Assembly (NCBI RefSeq): GCF_003337715.1
Contig: NZ_QPIX01000008.1
Coordinates: 186,001-250,000, forward strand
Reading direction: 5' to 3'
Source: Ciceribacter lividus
GTDB lineage: Bacteria > Pseudomonadota > Alphaproteobacteria > Rhizobiales > Rhizobiaceae
Length of the DNA stretch: 64,000 bases
The notes under the pieces were generated by a model. That model was not told the DNA's origin and made no database searches. It saw only the letters and a program-made list of their open reading frames with translations. Below are positions 16,726-25,970 of this stretch, piece by piece. The stretch's first letter is position 1. The number at the start of each line of letters is the position of its first letter. A program made the translations under genes and the position numbers.

Positions 16726-19263
16726 TCAGACCCGATACTCCATGTCCTTGAAGCTCAGGCCTTTCACGTTGGCCGGGGCCGACGATATCTTGCGGATATC
16801 GGCCCAGGTATGCTTGTAGTTCGGGATGACGAGTTCGTTGACGCCTGCGTTGATGACGTTGCCCTGGACGCCCGTCGGATAGCCGAACAACATGAAGGTG
16901 TGCTTCCGCTTGGCGGTTGCCGTCGGATAGACGATCGCCTGGGTCGCGCCGGCGTCGTTGTAGATCTCGACGAGATCGCCTTCCGCAAGCGAGAGTTCCT
17001 TCATGTCTTCCGGATTCATCTGGAGGACGGGATAGGGCATCCGGTCCATGACGAAGTCGTTCGCCTGATCCATGAACGCGTTCTGCCAAACGATGTTGGC
17101 GCGGCCGTTGTTGATCAGGAAGGAATACTTCGCCTGCTGTTCCGCCTTGCCCGGTGCCGCCCAGCCGCGCCAGGGAGCGGCCAGGAACCGCGCCTTGCCG
17201 TCGTCGGTTGAGAACTTGCCGTCGGTATAGAGCCGTTTGGTTCCGACGATCTGGCCGTTCTCAAATCCGGTCGCGGGTTCGTGGAAGCCGTTGTTGCCCA
17301 TGGTCCGCAGGCGGTCGTAGGTCACGAACTCCCCGCCGCCGGCATGCTGCATGTAGCCGTCCTTGAACGCATCCTCCTCTGTCGCCCAGTCGAAGCCCTT
17401 GAACTGGTCGGCATAGCCGGCTTTCCCGCTTTCGCGGAACACCCGTTCGAGATTCTGGGCCAGACCGGCCGCGATGAGACAGTCGGGCTTTGCCTGCCCC
17501 GGCGGGTCCATGTAGCGCTCGGTGAGACGCATGCGGCGCTCGCCGTTCATCGAAGTCAGGTTCATTTCGCCTGAAATCGCTGCCGGCAGCCAGACATGGC
17601 TTGCCTGCCCGATCTGGCTCGGGACGATATCGACGTCGACGGAGAAGAGGCCGCCCTGGCGGATGGCCTGAACGATCGCCGCAACCATCGCCTCCCGGTC
17701 CCCATAGGGAACCGAGTTCATGGCATCTTTCACCATGTCGGTCCGCCGCTTGTAGACCTGCTTGAACTTCATCGCGTTCAGCGTGGTCTTGTAGTGGTCG
17801 CAGGCCCAGATGTGGTGAACGCCGCCCCTGCCCTCGATCAACAGCTTGTCGACATAGGCCGCCGGCCGTCCGACATGGGCGTCAGACGGCCGTACATAGC
17901 CTTCCTGATGCCCGCCGAGGCGGACGACGCCGCCGCCCGGCTGGCCGACATTGCCCGTCGCCAGCGCGATGTTCACCAGCGCACCATTGGTCCGGTAGTT
18001 GTCGTTGCCCCAGATAAGGCCCTTTTCATAGCCGATCATGGTCCGGCGGCGCTTGCCACCTTCCTTGGGGCTGGCAATCCATTCGGCCGCCTTGACGATG
18101 TCTGCCTCGGCAAGCCCGGTGATCTTCGCCCCTTCGGCAAGAGAAACACGATTGGTCTCGAGCGCCTCCTTGAAGCCCGTCAGGGCGTGGCCCTTGTCGG
18201 CCTCGGCACTCCCCGGGCGTGCGATGAGTGCCGGACCTTCAGCCGACTCCTGATGCGTGTGAGCGTCGATGAACGCCTTGTCCACCCAGCCCTTGTCGGC
18301 GATGTAGGTGAAGAGCGTGTTGAACAGCACCAGGTCGGTGCCCGGCTCGATCGCCAGATGCAGCACGCGGTCCTTGCCCGCCTCCGCCTCGCACGCCGCA
18401 ACGGTCACCGTCCGACGTGGATCGACGATGATGATCCGGCCCTGCTCGACGGGTTCGCCCGGGAACTCCTTTTGCTTCTTGTCCACCGTGGTACCGCGCA
18501 GGTTCGGTATCCAGTGGTTGAGGAAGTAGTTGGTCTGGGCTTCCAGCGGGTTGGCACCGACGACCATGATCGTGTCGGCGAGCTCTGCGTCCTCATAGCA
18601 GTTGTTGAGCTCGCCGACGCCCATGTCGCGCGTCGCATGGACCTCCGAGTTGTAGGCCGGGCGATTGTGGATACGAACGTTCTTGATCTTCATCGCCCCG
18701 AAATAGAGCTTGCCCGTGCCCCAGGTGTTTTCGTAGCCGCCCGCCGATCCGCCGTGGTCGAACATGGAGACGAACAACCCGTCCTCGCCCTGCTCGTCGA
18801 TCACGGCAGCGGTCACGCGGGCGACCAGGTCGAGCGCGTCGTCCCAGCTCGTCGGCTGCATTTCGCCGTAACGCCAGACCATCGGCTCGGTAAGGCGCTG
18901 TTGTTGCGTGTTGCGGGCCTGCGACGGATGGTTCTCCGCCATGCGGGCACCGCGGATCGACCCGAGCCCGGAATTGACGTCGCAGGCTCTATCGGGCTTG
19001 ATCACCAGATGAACGTCGCGGCCGTTCTGCTTGACGATGTTGTACATCGACGGGGCATACCAGGCTTCGGTCTCCGCTTCCTGCTGGCTCGCGAGGTCGA
19101 CGCCGAACTTGTTCTGTTTCGGGTCGGTACCGCCCTGACGGTTGATGTCCCAGGTCAGGGCCTTGTAGCCGCATCCGACGATGCAGTAGTGACAGGTGAC
19201 GTTGTGCTCCTTGGCATCCGCCGGGACGATGGGGAGACGGTCGATTTGACGTTTGAATGTCAT
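16726..19263 (-). CDS. aioA: Arsenite oxidase large (molybdopterin) subunit
   Basis: An 845-residue DMSO-reductase family enzyme that oxidises arsenite to arsenate in the periplasm. The [3Fe-4S] ligands are in CHYCIVGC (Cys24, Cys27, Cys31); the fourth position is Ser in NSGLGSIRGARMAE, the AioA pattern. The motif NRPAYNSEVHATRDMGVGEL and WLPAAISGEMNLTSMNGERR are typical of arsenite oxidases. There is no signal peptide; export should ride with the Tat-bearing small subunit. A GAGGAG site precedes ATG 19263, 12 bases after aioB. Confidence 0.97.
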   Translation of the reverse strand: MTFKRQIDRLPIVPADAKEHNVTCHYCIVGCGYKALTWDINRQGGTDPKQNKFGVDLASQQEAETEAWYAPSMYNIVKQNGRDVHLVIKPDRACDVNSGLGSIRGARMAENHPSQARNTQQQRLTEPMVWRYGEMQPTSWDDALDLVARVTAAVIDEQGEDGLFVSMFDHGGSAGGYENTWGTGKLYFGAMKIKNVRIHNRPAYNSEVHATRDMGVGELNNCYEDAELADTIMVVGANPLEAQTNYFLNHWIPNLRGTTVDKKQKEFPGEPVEQGRIIIVDPRRTVTVAACEAEAGKDRVLHLAIEPGTDLVLFNTLFTYIADKGWVDKAFIDAHTHQESAEGPALIARPGSAEADKGHALTGFKEALETNRVSLAEGAKITGLAEADIVKAAEWIASPKEGGKRRRTMIGYEKGLIWGNDNYRTNGALVNIALATGNVGQPGGGVVRLGGHQEGYVRPSDAHVGRPAAYVDKLLIEGRGGVHHIWACDHYKTTLNAMKFKQVYKRRTDMVKDAMNSVPYGDREAMVAAIVQAIRQGGLFSVDVDIVPSQIGQASHVWLPAAISGEMNLTSMNGERRMRLTERYMDPPGQAKPDCLIAAGLAQNLERVFRESGKAGYADQFKGFDWATEEDAFKDGYMQHAGGGEFVTYDRLRTMGNNGFHEPATGFENGQIVGTKRLYTDGKFSTDDGKARFLAAPWRGWAAPGKAEQQAKYSFLINNGRANIVWQNAFMDQANDFVMDRMPYPVLQMNPEDMKELSLAEGDLVEIYNDAGATQAIVYPTATAKRKHTFMLFGYPTGVQGNVINAGVNELVIPNYKHTWADIRKISSAPANVKGLSFKDMEYRV

Positions 19264-19275
19264 GGCTGTTTCTCC

Positions 19276-19800
19276 TCAGAGCACGTTCGACAGACGGCCG
19301 TAGATCAGCTCGTCCACGCCCTCGGCGTAGATGTCGCCCTTGTCGTCGACGCGCAGAGTGAACTGCGGCAGGTTCTGCGTGGCGTGGCCCCACACCTGCT
19401 GGCCCGCCTTTTCACAGTCGAAGCGGGAATAGTGTCCCGGACAATTCAGGGTCTTGTCTTCGGCGGAGTAGCTCAGGAAGAACCCCTTGTGCGGGCAGAG
19501 CGACGAAAACGCGACAATGTCGCCGTCGGGGCCGACGCCCCCTTCGACCTGCGTGCCGAGCTTCAGCAAGACACCGGGGGAATTCTCGTCGGGATAGGAA
19601 ATATCCAAGGGCTCGCCGGAAGCGAGATCCTTGACGTTGGCGAGCTTCGCGGACGGATAGTCCACGCGCGCTCCGGGCGTCCCGCCCTTTGCCTCAGCCG
19701 GCGCAGGTACGGCAGCACTCGCTGCCGCGGTGGCGGCCGCAACGCCGGCTCCCCGGAGAAACTGACGCCGCCCCATCTGAATGATGTTGTCGCAAACCAT
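19276..19800 (-). CDS. aioB: Arsenite oxidase small (Rieske) subunit
   Basis: A 174-residue Rieske protein with a twin-arginine signal (GRRQFLRGAG then an alanine-rich core to about 37). The [2Fe-2S] ligands are Cys102/His104 (CPHKG) and Cys120/His123 (CPGHYSRFD). The disulfide cysteines common in Rieske proteins are absent (Phe107 and Gly122 instead), as in other alphaproteobacterial AioB. It receives electrons from AioA. It is the first gene after a sigma-54 promoter. Confidence 0.96.
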   Translation of the reverse strand: MVCDNIIQMGRRQFLRGAGVAAATAAASAAVPAPAEAKGGTPGARVDYPSAKLANVKDLASGEPLDISYPDENSPGVLLKLGTQVEGGVGPDGDIVAFSSLCPHKGFFLSYSAEDKTLNCPGHYSRFDCEKAGQQVWGHATQNLPQFTLRVDDKGDIYAEGVDELIYGRLSNVL

Positions 19801-19833
19801 GAAATCCTCCTCCTGATGCGATGAGAAGAGGAT

Positions 19834-19849
19834 TGCAAAGGCCGTGCCA
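19834..19849 (-). promoter_or_regulatory. Sigma-54 (-24/-12) promoter of aioBA
   Basis: On the minus strand the sequence TGGCACGGCCTTTGCA matches the sigma-54 consensus TGGCAC-N5-TTGCA exactly. It ends 34 bases before the aioB ATG. The neighbouring AioR is a sigma-54 activator, which fits. Confidence 0.93.
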
Positions 19850-19910
19850 GCCCATGCCGGGCTCCAATATGCCGGATTTGCAGGGGTGAGGACCGGTTAC
19901 CGAGGACTCG

Positions 19911-19961
19911 TGTCCGAAATCCCGAACATGCCCGGGCCAAGGGCGTCCCGGTTTCCGAACA
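19911..19961. promoter_or_regulatory. Candidate AioR enhancer sites
   Basis: An imperfect dyad, TGTCCG-AAATCC-CGAACA (19911-19928), and a second CGAACA half-site (19956-19961, in TTTCCGAACAT) lie 60-110 bases upstream of the sigma-54 promoter. This is where an enhancer-binding activator would bind. One arm base departs from perfect symmetry. Confidence 0.45.
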
Positions 19962-21314
19962 TCATACCGCGCGCTCGGTCTCCGGGGCGTCAATATTGAG
20001 GCGCCGCATCTTCTCCCACATCGTCGTGCGCGATATGCGCAGCAGTCTGGCTGCAGGCGTGATGGCACCGCCGGTCGCTTCCAGCGCCCTCAGGATGTGG
20101 CTTCGCTCCGCCTCGTCTCGCGCCACATCCAGCGGTTCGAAGTCCGCTCCGCCCTGCGGCCACTCGGTTCCGCCTGCCGTTGCAAGCTCGGGAAAGAGAT
20201 CTCCCGGCATGATCCAGGGGCCAAGCGCAAGGAGCGTGGCGCGTTCTATGCGATTGCGAAGCTCGCGAACATTGCCGGGCCAGGTGTGCCTCTTCAATGC
20301 CCGTGCAGCGAGCTCCGACAGACCGGCGGGACTTTGCTCCTGCTGATCCGCCATCTCGGAAAGGAACTGCTCGGCAAGCCAGATCACGTCGTCCGGGCGG
20401 GCGCGGAGCGGCGGAACTTCGACGGCAACGACATTTATCCGATAGAACAGGTCCTCGCGGAACCTGCCGGCCCTGACCGCTTCGCGGAGATCGACGTTGG
20501 TGGCGCACAGAAGCCGCCCCTCGAACTGGATCGTGGCCTCTCCACCGACGCGACTGAAGGTCCGGCTGTCGATCAGTCGAAGCAGCTTCGACTGGAGGCG
20601 CGGCGAGAGCTCGCCGATCTCGTCCAGAAACAGCGTGCCGCCCTTGGCCCTTTCCGCATAGCCGAGGTGGCGGTTCACCGCACCGGAGAACGCGCCTTTC
20701 TCGTGTCCGAAGAGCTCGCTTTCCAGAAGCTCTTCCGGGATCGCCGCGCAATTGACCGCAACGAAAGGTCCTTCTGCCACCGCCGAGTTCCGATGCAGGT
20801 AGCGGGCGCAGACCTCTTTGCCGACGCCCGTCTCGCCCGTGATGAGGACGTTCGAAGACGACCGCGATATCCGCAGGAGCAGGGTCTCGAGGGATGCCAT
20901 GGCGGCCGAGACGCCGAGCGTCGGCTGCTGCATGCCGGTCCTGGTTCCGATCAGCCGCATCACACGATCGAGGAAATCAGCCATGTCGAACGGCTTCACC
21001 AGATAGTCACCGGCGCCCGAGCGAATGAGCCTCACAGCCTGATCCACGTCGGCATATCCCGTCATGAAGAGGAAAGGAGGAGGATTGGTCGCCTCGGCGG
21101 CCCCGATAAAGACATCCTCGCCGCAGCCGTCAGGGAGACGGATATCGCAGATGATCACGTCCTTGGGCGCGCCTTTTTCAATTGCACGTCTCGCCGCGCT
21201 GACCGACCGCCACCACTCGACCGTCGCGCCCTCGATCTCGAGCCGCTGGACCAGCGACTCGCCCATCACCGGGTCGTCCTCGATCAAGCCCAGGCTAATT
21301 TTCTCAAGCAGCAT
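19962..21314 (-). CDS. aioR: Sigma-54-dependent response regulator of arsenite oxidase
   Basis: A 450-residue NtrC-type activator. Receiver domain 1-120 has Asp57 (CDIRLPDG), Thr85 and Lys107 (VKPFD). The AAA+ domain has Walker A TGETGVGKE (159-167) and Walker B GGTLFLDEIGEL. The sigma-54 contact loop reads GAFSGA (207-212) instead of the usual GAFTGA. The C-terminal helix-turn-helix is AARLLRISRTTMWEKMRRL. It overlaps aioS by 11 bases, so the kinase and regulator are probably translated together. Confidence 0.93.
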   Translation of the reverse strand: MLLEKISLGLIEDDPVMGESLVQRLEIEGATVEWWRSVSAARRAIEKGAPKDVIICDIRLPDGCGEDVFIGAAEATNPPPFLFMTGYADVDQAVRLIRSGAGDYLVKPFDMADFLDRVMRLIGTRTGMQQPTLGVSAAMASLETLLLRISRSSSNVLITGETGVGKEVCARYLHRNSAVAEGPFVAVNCAAIPEELLESELFGHEKGAFSGAVNRHLGYAERAKGGTLFLDEIGELSPRLQSKLLRLIDSRTFSRVGGEATIQFEGRLLCATNVDLREAVRAGRFREDLFYRINVVAVEVPPLRARPDDVIWLAEQFLSEMADQQEQSPAGLSELAARALKRHTWPGNVRELRNRIERATLLALGPWIMPGDLFPELATAGGTEWPQGGADFEPLDVARDEAERSHILRALEATGGAITPAARLLRISRTTMWEKMRRLNIDAPETERAV

Positions 21315-22743
21315 CTCTTCGTTCCTTCGAGGTAGTCTGAGGCAGGAAGACCGTCACGCGCGTCCCGTCGGCACTCGTGTCGACGCCGACATTGCCCCCC
21401 AGTTCGTCGACGAGCCGGCGCGTCGTCCAGAGCCCGAGCCCGTGGCCGCTTGCGAATGGACTCGGAGCAGCGGCGAAATCGACCAGGGTCCTGACCGCGT
21501 AGTCCGGCATTCCGGGACCCTCGTCGATGACCTCCACGACGAGGCCCGTTTCCGACAGGCGAACGCGCAGGGTCACACGGCCGCCGGTCTCCGAAGCGCG
21601 GCACGCGTTCAGCAGCAAGTTCAGGACGATCTGACGGACCTCGGAAGCGGGAATGTCCGCAGTTCCGTCCAACTGCACGTCCCAGTCCAGTTCGAGATCG
21701 CGATGGCGGCTGTCTGGCCCGGCGAGGATACGCAGGTCTTCGAAGTCCTGGATTTCGAGTGGGCGGCTCTCGCGATTGACCTGCCAGGTCATCAGCGTCG
21801 ACCGGACGACGTCCCGTATTCCCTTCAATCCGCGCTCGATGAGGGAGAGCGACTTGAGCTGCACCTCGGGCCTGTCGCCGTGATGCTTGAGCGTGTCCAG
21901 CGCGTTGAATATGCCACCGAGAGGATTGTTGATCTCGTGCGCCATGCTGGACGCCAGACGGCCGAGGCTCGCAAGGCGCTCCTCTTCGGCGATCTTTCGC
22001 TCGAGCTGGTCCCGTTCGTCGAGGCCGGCAACCATCGCGTTATACGCCCGAAACAGACGCCGAAACTCCGAGCCAGCGCGCTTGATCTCGGCATCGGCGA
22101 TCGGTTCGTGCGTCGGCGAGGCACTGTCCTCCAAATGCCCCGTCAGCACATCGACCGGCCGCATCATGCGCCGGACCGTCAGCCAGGCCACGACGACGGC
22201 GATGAGCGTCAGTACCGCGTTTGTCGCGACCAGTGCCGTCAGCACCCGCATTCTGTCGGCGAGCAGTGCGGCGATGTCGAGCTTTGCGAGCACCGTACCG
22301 ATCACCTGCCCGTTGTAGACAATGTCGCGCCGCGCAAAGGCTCGCGCGGATGCTTCGTCCATCAGGAAGCGTTCGGGGTTATCGATGACGCGCCGGTAGT
22401 CGGTCGGGATCGTTGCGCCGGTCGAAAGTGCTTTCGGGTCACTCGCGGCGATGACCCTGCCCTCCGTATTGGCGACGACGGTCTCGAGGGCCTTCACCCC
22501 CTTCATTCCCTGCCGGGAGCGATCGAGGATCGCAAACGCTTCCCACACGTCCTCACGCAGGACTGCGTCTGACAATGCCGAGGTCAATCCGTCCAGATGC
22601 ACGGTCGCCAGGGTTCTCAGGTGCTCGGACTGGATCGTTTCGAGCCTGGCAAGGACCTGCTGCGAGATGAACACGGACACGACAATCAGAAACGCGGCGG
22701 CGACCGCGGGCACCTTGAGCGATAGAGGCAAGGCCCGGTTCAT
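21304..22743 (-). CDS. aioS: Sensor histidine kinase of arsenite oxidation
   Basis: A 479-residue membrane kinase: a first helix at about 10-30, a periplasmic sensor segment to about 165, a second helix about 168-190, a HAMP-like linker, then the phospho-acceptor His269 in SSMAHEINNPLGG and ATP-binding boxes NLLLNACRA, DEGPGMP and GHGLGLWTTRRLVDELGG. It should receive the arsenite signal from periplasmic AioX and phosphorylate AioR. Start and stop overlap aioX and aioR respectively. Confidence 0.92.
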   Translation of the reverse strand: MNRALPLSLKVPAVAAAFLIVVSVFISQQVLARLETIQSEHLRTLATVHLDGLTSALSDAVLREDVWEAFAILDRSRQGMKGVKALETVVANTEGRVIAASDPKALSTGATIPTDYRRVIDNPERFLMDEASARAFARRDIVYNGQVIGTVLAKLDIAALLADRMRVLTALVATNAVLTLIAVVVAWLTVRRMMRPVDVLTGHLEDSASPTHEPIADAEIKRAGSEFRRLFRAYNAMVAGLDERDQLERKIAEEERLASLGRLASSMAHEINNPLGGIFNALDTLKHHGDRPEVQLKSLSLIERGLKGIRDVVRSTLMTWQVNRESRPLEIQDFEDLRILAGPDSRHRDLELDWDVQLDGTADIPASEVRQIVLNLLLNACRASETGGRVTLRVRLSETGLVVEVIDEGPGMPDYAVRTLVDFAAAPSPFASGHGLGLWTTRRLVDELGGNVGVDTSADGTRVTVFLPQTTSKERRDAA

Positions 22744-23609
22744 CCCCGCGATACCCCCAGGCTTCGCATGAGCTCGGCAATCGGCGCGTAGAGCGCAGCC
22801 GGCTCCTCGCGAAAACCGTCGAGCCGCAGCATGGCGAGGACGGCTCGCCCATCCGGATCGTCGGGCATTCGGGCGAGGGCATCGCGCAGCGCCATCGTCA
22901 CGGGAGCGCGATCGAGTGACGCGGGACAGGCGATCGGCGGAAAACCCAGCCAGGTGGACTTTCTCACCACCTCCGTCCCAGCCACGAGGTCAGGCTCGGT
23001 CTCCTTGAGGACTTCGTAGATGTACCCGTCGACACTGCCGCTGGCAGCCAGGCCGGTGTCCACCGCTCTCACGACGTTCCTGTGACCGTAGGTAAAGAAG
23101 GCCCGGCTGAAGAAGCGGTCGGGGCTTGTTCCGAGCGCCGCCATCTCTGCGGCAGTCACGAGGTAGCCCGAATTCGAGTCCGGGTCGGAGAAAGCATGGA
23201 TATCGCCCTTGAGCTCGATCAGCGAACGGACGTTCCTGCCCTTGCCGGCAATGAGATAGGACTGGTAAAGCGGTTTGCCTCGCCAGATAGGCACCGCGAC
23301 CAGAGCCAGTTGCTCGGCATTTGCCACGAAAGGATAGCCGCAGATCCAGGCAGCGTCCAACTCCCGCGAGATCAGCATCGACGTGATCTCCTGGTAGGTT
23401 CTGCGGGTAATCATCTTCACCCGCCGGCCCGTTGCCCTTTCCAAGTATATCTTCAGTCTTGAAAGCAGCTCGAGGTCAGACGTCAGGAAGACCGGCGTCA
23501 GGCCGAACCGGAGTTCGTCCGCTTCCGCGAAACCCAGGTCGGGCGCGAGCGCACCCGCACATGCGGCGCAACCGCGCAAGAAAGCGCGCCGAGCAAGCGT
23601 CGGTTTCAT
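22740..23609 (-). CDS. aioX: Periplasmic arsenite-binding sensor protein
   Basis: A 289-residue PhnD-like periplasmic protein with a twin-arginine leader (ARRAFLRGCAACAGALAP). Conserved parts include RRTYQEITSMLISRELDAAWICGYPF, here split as RRTYQEITSML and DAAWICGYPF; Cys90 corresponds to the cysteine found necessary for arsenite binding in the Agrobacterium protein (Cys106 there). FSDPDSNSGYLV and FFTYGHRNVVRAV are the ligand-fold motifs of phosphonate-type binding proteins. A GGGAGGAAC site precedes ATG 23609. It is the first gene of aioXSR. Confidence 0.93.
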   Translation of the reverse strand: MKPTLARRAFLRGCAACAGALAPDLGFAEADELRFGLTPVFLTSDLELLSRLKIYLERATGRRVKMITRRTYQEITSMLISRELDAAWICGYPFVANAEQLALVAVPIWRGKPLYQSYLIAGKGRNVRSLIELKGDIHAFSDPDSNSGYLVTAAEMAALGTSPDRFFSRAFFTYGHRNVVRAVDTGLAASGSVDGYIYEVLKETEPDLVAGTEVVRKSTWLGFPPIACPASLDRAPVTMALRDALARMPDDPDGRAVLAMLRLDGFREEPAALYAPIAELMRSLGVSRG

Positions 23610-23767
23610 CCTGTTCCTCCCAGCCCCGCCGCTCCCACGGCGGGACGTCTACGAGGCTACCACAATGGACGGCTTAGTCAAAAACTCGCATCGCTGGCGG
23701 TTGATGTGGTCGCGGGACCACTGCGCCACGGTGACGGGATACGAAGGCGCCGACTTGGGCTCTAGCC

Positions 23768-24895
23768 TCACCGGCGAGCCGCGGTCTTGCTCATCTCTCT
23801 CCGCTCGCGGGCTGCAGAATTCCGGACTTCAGCGGGTGTTCGATCAAAGGTCCGCCGAAATTCCCTCGTGAAATGGGAGGTGCTCGCAAAGCCGACGTCC
23901 AAGGCGACTTCGATGATGGGCTTCTCGCTGGCAAGCAGGATCTGCCGCGCACGCTCCATGCGAAGACGGCGGAATGCCATAGCGGGCGACATCTTCGCCT
24001 TCTCCTGGAACACGCGCTCGAGTTGCCGTCTGGAAAGACCAACCGATGCCGCGAGTTTCTCAATCGCGATCCCCGCCTCGATGTGCTGCTCCATGGTTAT
24101 CAGGACGGCCGCGACACGCGGATCACTGATATGCTCGCGTAGCGGCTGCCGCGTCTGGATGTCGAACTGGGTGCGGGCTTTCTCGATCTGCAGGACCTCG
24201 AGCGCATTGCGCTCCGCATCCCGGCTGATGTGCCGCCTCACAAGGGCGGCAGCGAGGTCGGCAGCACTGCTTCCCCCCGCACACGAGCCACGCCTGCGGT
24301 CCAGGTTGAACAACCGGTCCGCCCGGACTTCGAGATCGGGGAAACGTTCGCGGAACTCCTGGTAGTGAAGCCAGCTCACGCAGGTCGGATGTCCCTTCAT
24401 CAGGCCGGCATCCGCCAGGATGAAGGTTCCCGTGCAGAGACCGATCAACGGCACCCGCTTTGCCGCGGCGTCCTTGAGAAACTGCACGGTTTCATTGTCG
24501 ACCGGTTGTTTGACGCTCAAAAGCCCGCCCACCACAGCGATATAGTCGAACTGCCGTGGGTCGACGAAGTCGGAGGTGGGAGCGACCTGAATTCCGCAAC
24601 TCGAGCTGATCAGGTGCCGCGTGCTGCCGAGAACTTGCCAGTCTGCCAGAACCCTGCCCGACCGGTCGAGCTGATCGCTGGCCAGTCGAAGGGTATCGAC
24701 AAAGAGCGCGAAGGCCGACAGGGTGAAAGACCTCGCGAGAACAAAGCCAATTCTCAGGCGGGGCACCGGCGATGCCCTGTCCGACGCGCGGAGCTGACCG
24801 GTCTGTCCCATCACATCTTCTCTTGCTGGCGATGCGTGCGGAGGAACAGTGATCAATGGTTCGTTCCGTCCTTCAAATCCAGCTTTTCCGTTCAT
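23768..24895 (-). CDS. GlxA-family (DJ-1/PfpI plus AraC) transcriptional regulator
   Basis: A 375-residue protein with a DJ-1/PfpI-like N-terminal domain (IGFVLARSFTLSAFALFVD, VAVVGG-like IAVVGGLLSVKQP, and GLCTGTFILADAGLMKG with the nucleophile-elbow Cys) and a C-terminal AraC domain with two helix-turn-helices (IEKLAASVGLSRRQLERVF and IIEVALDVGFASTSHFTREF). A GGGAGG site precedes ATG 24895; an in-frame ATG at 24811 is an alternative. Related proteins control carnitine, betaine and dimethylglycine use; the decayed betaine genes beside it agree. Confidence 0.88.
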   Translation of the reverse strand: MNGKAGFEGRNEPLITVPPHASPAREDVMGQTGQLRASDRASPVPRLRIGFVLARSFTLSAFALFVDTLRLASDQLDRSGRVLADWQVLGSTRHLISSSCGIQVAPTSDFVDPRQFDYIAVVGGLLSVKQPVDNETVQFLKDAAAKRVPLIGLCTGTFILADAGLMKGHPTCVSWLHYQEFRERFPDLEVRADRLFNLDRRRGSCAGGSSAADLAAALVRRHISRDAERNALEVLQIEKARTQFDIQTRQPLREHISDPRVAAVLITMEQHIEAGIAIEKLAASVGLSRRQLERVFQEKAKMSPAMAFRRLRMERARQILLASEKPIIEVALDVGFASTSHFTREFRRTFDRTPAEVRNSAARERREMSKTAARR

Positions 24896-25018
24896 CGCTC
24901 ACCGCCTCCCAAATCCATGCGCCCGGAGATGGCGGTCGTCAATACGGACGGCGCCGGGGTCGGAGGACATCCAAGCAGTCAACCAGCCGTTCATCGCAGC
25001 ATCGCTCCCGGATCGACC

Positions 25019-25970
25019 TCAGAAATTCTTGGCAAGGCGTAGCCCATCGTAGATCGCGGCATGGGTGTTGCGGGCCGCAATCGCATCGCCGATCCGGAAG
25101 AGCCGGTAGCTGCCCACGGGGTTCCGCTCGACGGTCTGGGACGCTCCGGGGCCATGATCTCGGCCTTGCTGCTCGGCGAAGGCTTTGGTCACCAGCGTCT
25201 GGACCTTGTCCTTCGGCCAGTCGTTCTTCTTCGGATCCGGGCAATCGGCAACGGTATTGCAGCGCTTCGATTCCGCCGCGTCATGGGGAACGCCATGCTC
25301 GAGCTTGACCATCTCGTATTTGCCGAGCAAGGCCGTCGGAGCCCAGTAATAGCCGAGCCAGCCTTCCTTGCGTTCGTAGGCCTTGGCAATCGAACCGTCG
25401 AGACCGGCCGCCGAGCCCGTGTCGACCAGCGTAAAGTTTGCAGCTTCCCCACCATAGCCCTTGTAGAGCTGACTGGTCACGACGGTGCCGCCCCAACCCT
25501 GCGGCCCGTTGTGAACGGCACCCTTGTTCTTGTCTTCCGGATCCGGGAACAGTTCGGGATGCTTGAAGGCGTCGTCGATCGTCTTGATGTCCGGGTTGGC
25601 ATCGGCGACATATTTCGGCATCCACCAGCCCTGGACGGCGGCATCGGAAAGCGCGGCGGCGGCGCCAACGCGCTTGCCTTCCTCGAGTCCACGGTTGACG
25701 ACGTCCGGCAACAGATCGACCCAGCCTTCGGGAGCCAGATCCGGCTCGCCCTTTTCCACCATCGAAGTGATGGTCGGCACGGTGTCACCGACGATGACTT
25801 CGGCGTTACAACCGTAACCCTCCGTCAGGATGAACTTGTCGACCGCAGCGAGCACCTCGGCGCTCTGCCAGTTCATGCTGGCAATGGTAACATCACCGCA
25901 TTCGGCGCGCCGCTCCCGTCATGGCCAACATGCCCGCGACAAGGCAGGTGGAAGCAAGAAGATGTTTCAT
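25019..25970 (-). pseudogene. Decayed betaine-binding protein gene fused to a flavin oxidoreductase tail
   Basis: The gene opens with a good signal peptide (MKHLLASTCLVAGMLAMTGA, ATG 25970, GAGGGAAC site), then loses frame at about 25901-25915. The next frame continues AECGDVTIASMNWQSAEVLA and reads as a glycine-betaine ABC binding protein (KGEPDLAPEGWVD, GPQGWGGTVVTSQLYKG, ERKEGWLGYYWAPTALLGKY) down to VQTLVTKAFAEQ at about 25168. There the expected last 80 residues are missing. Instead the frame ends in RIGDAIAARNTHAAIYDGLR, the C-terminus of dimethylglycine- or N-methylproline-demethylase type FMN oxidoreductases. One frameshift and one deletion junction are thus visible. Confidence 0.82.

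Noticed and set aside
17596..19824. A 742-codon open frame on the plus strand opposite aioA/aioB
   Set aside because: It mirrors the codon pattern of the real genes, has no ribosome binding site and no domain; aioA and aioB are certain.
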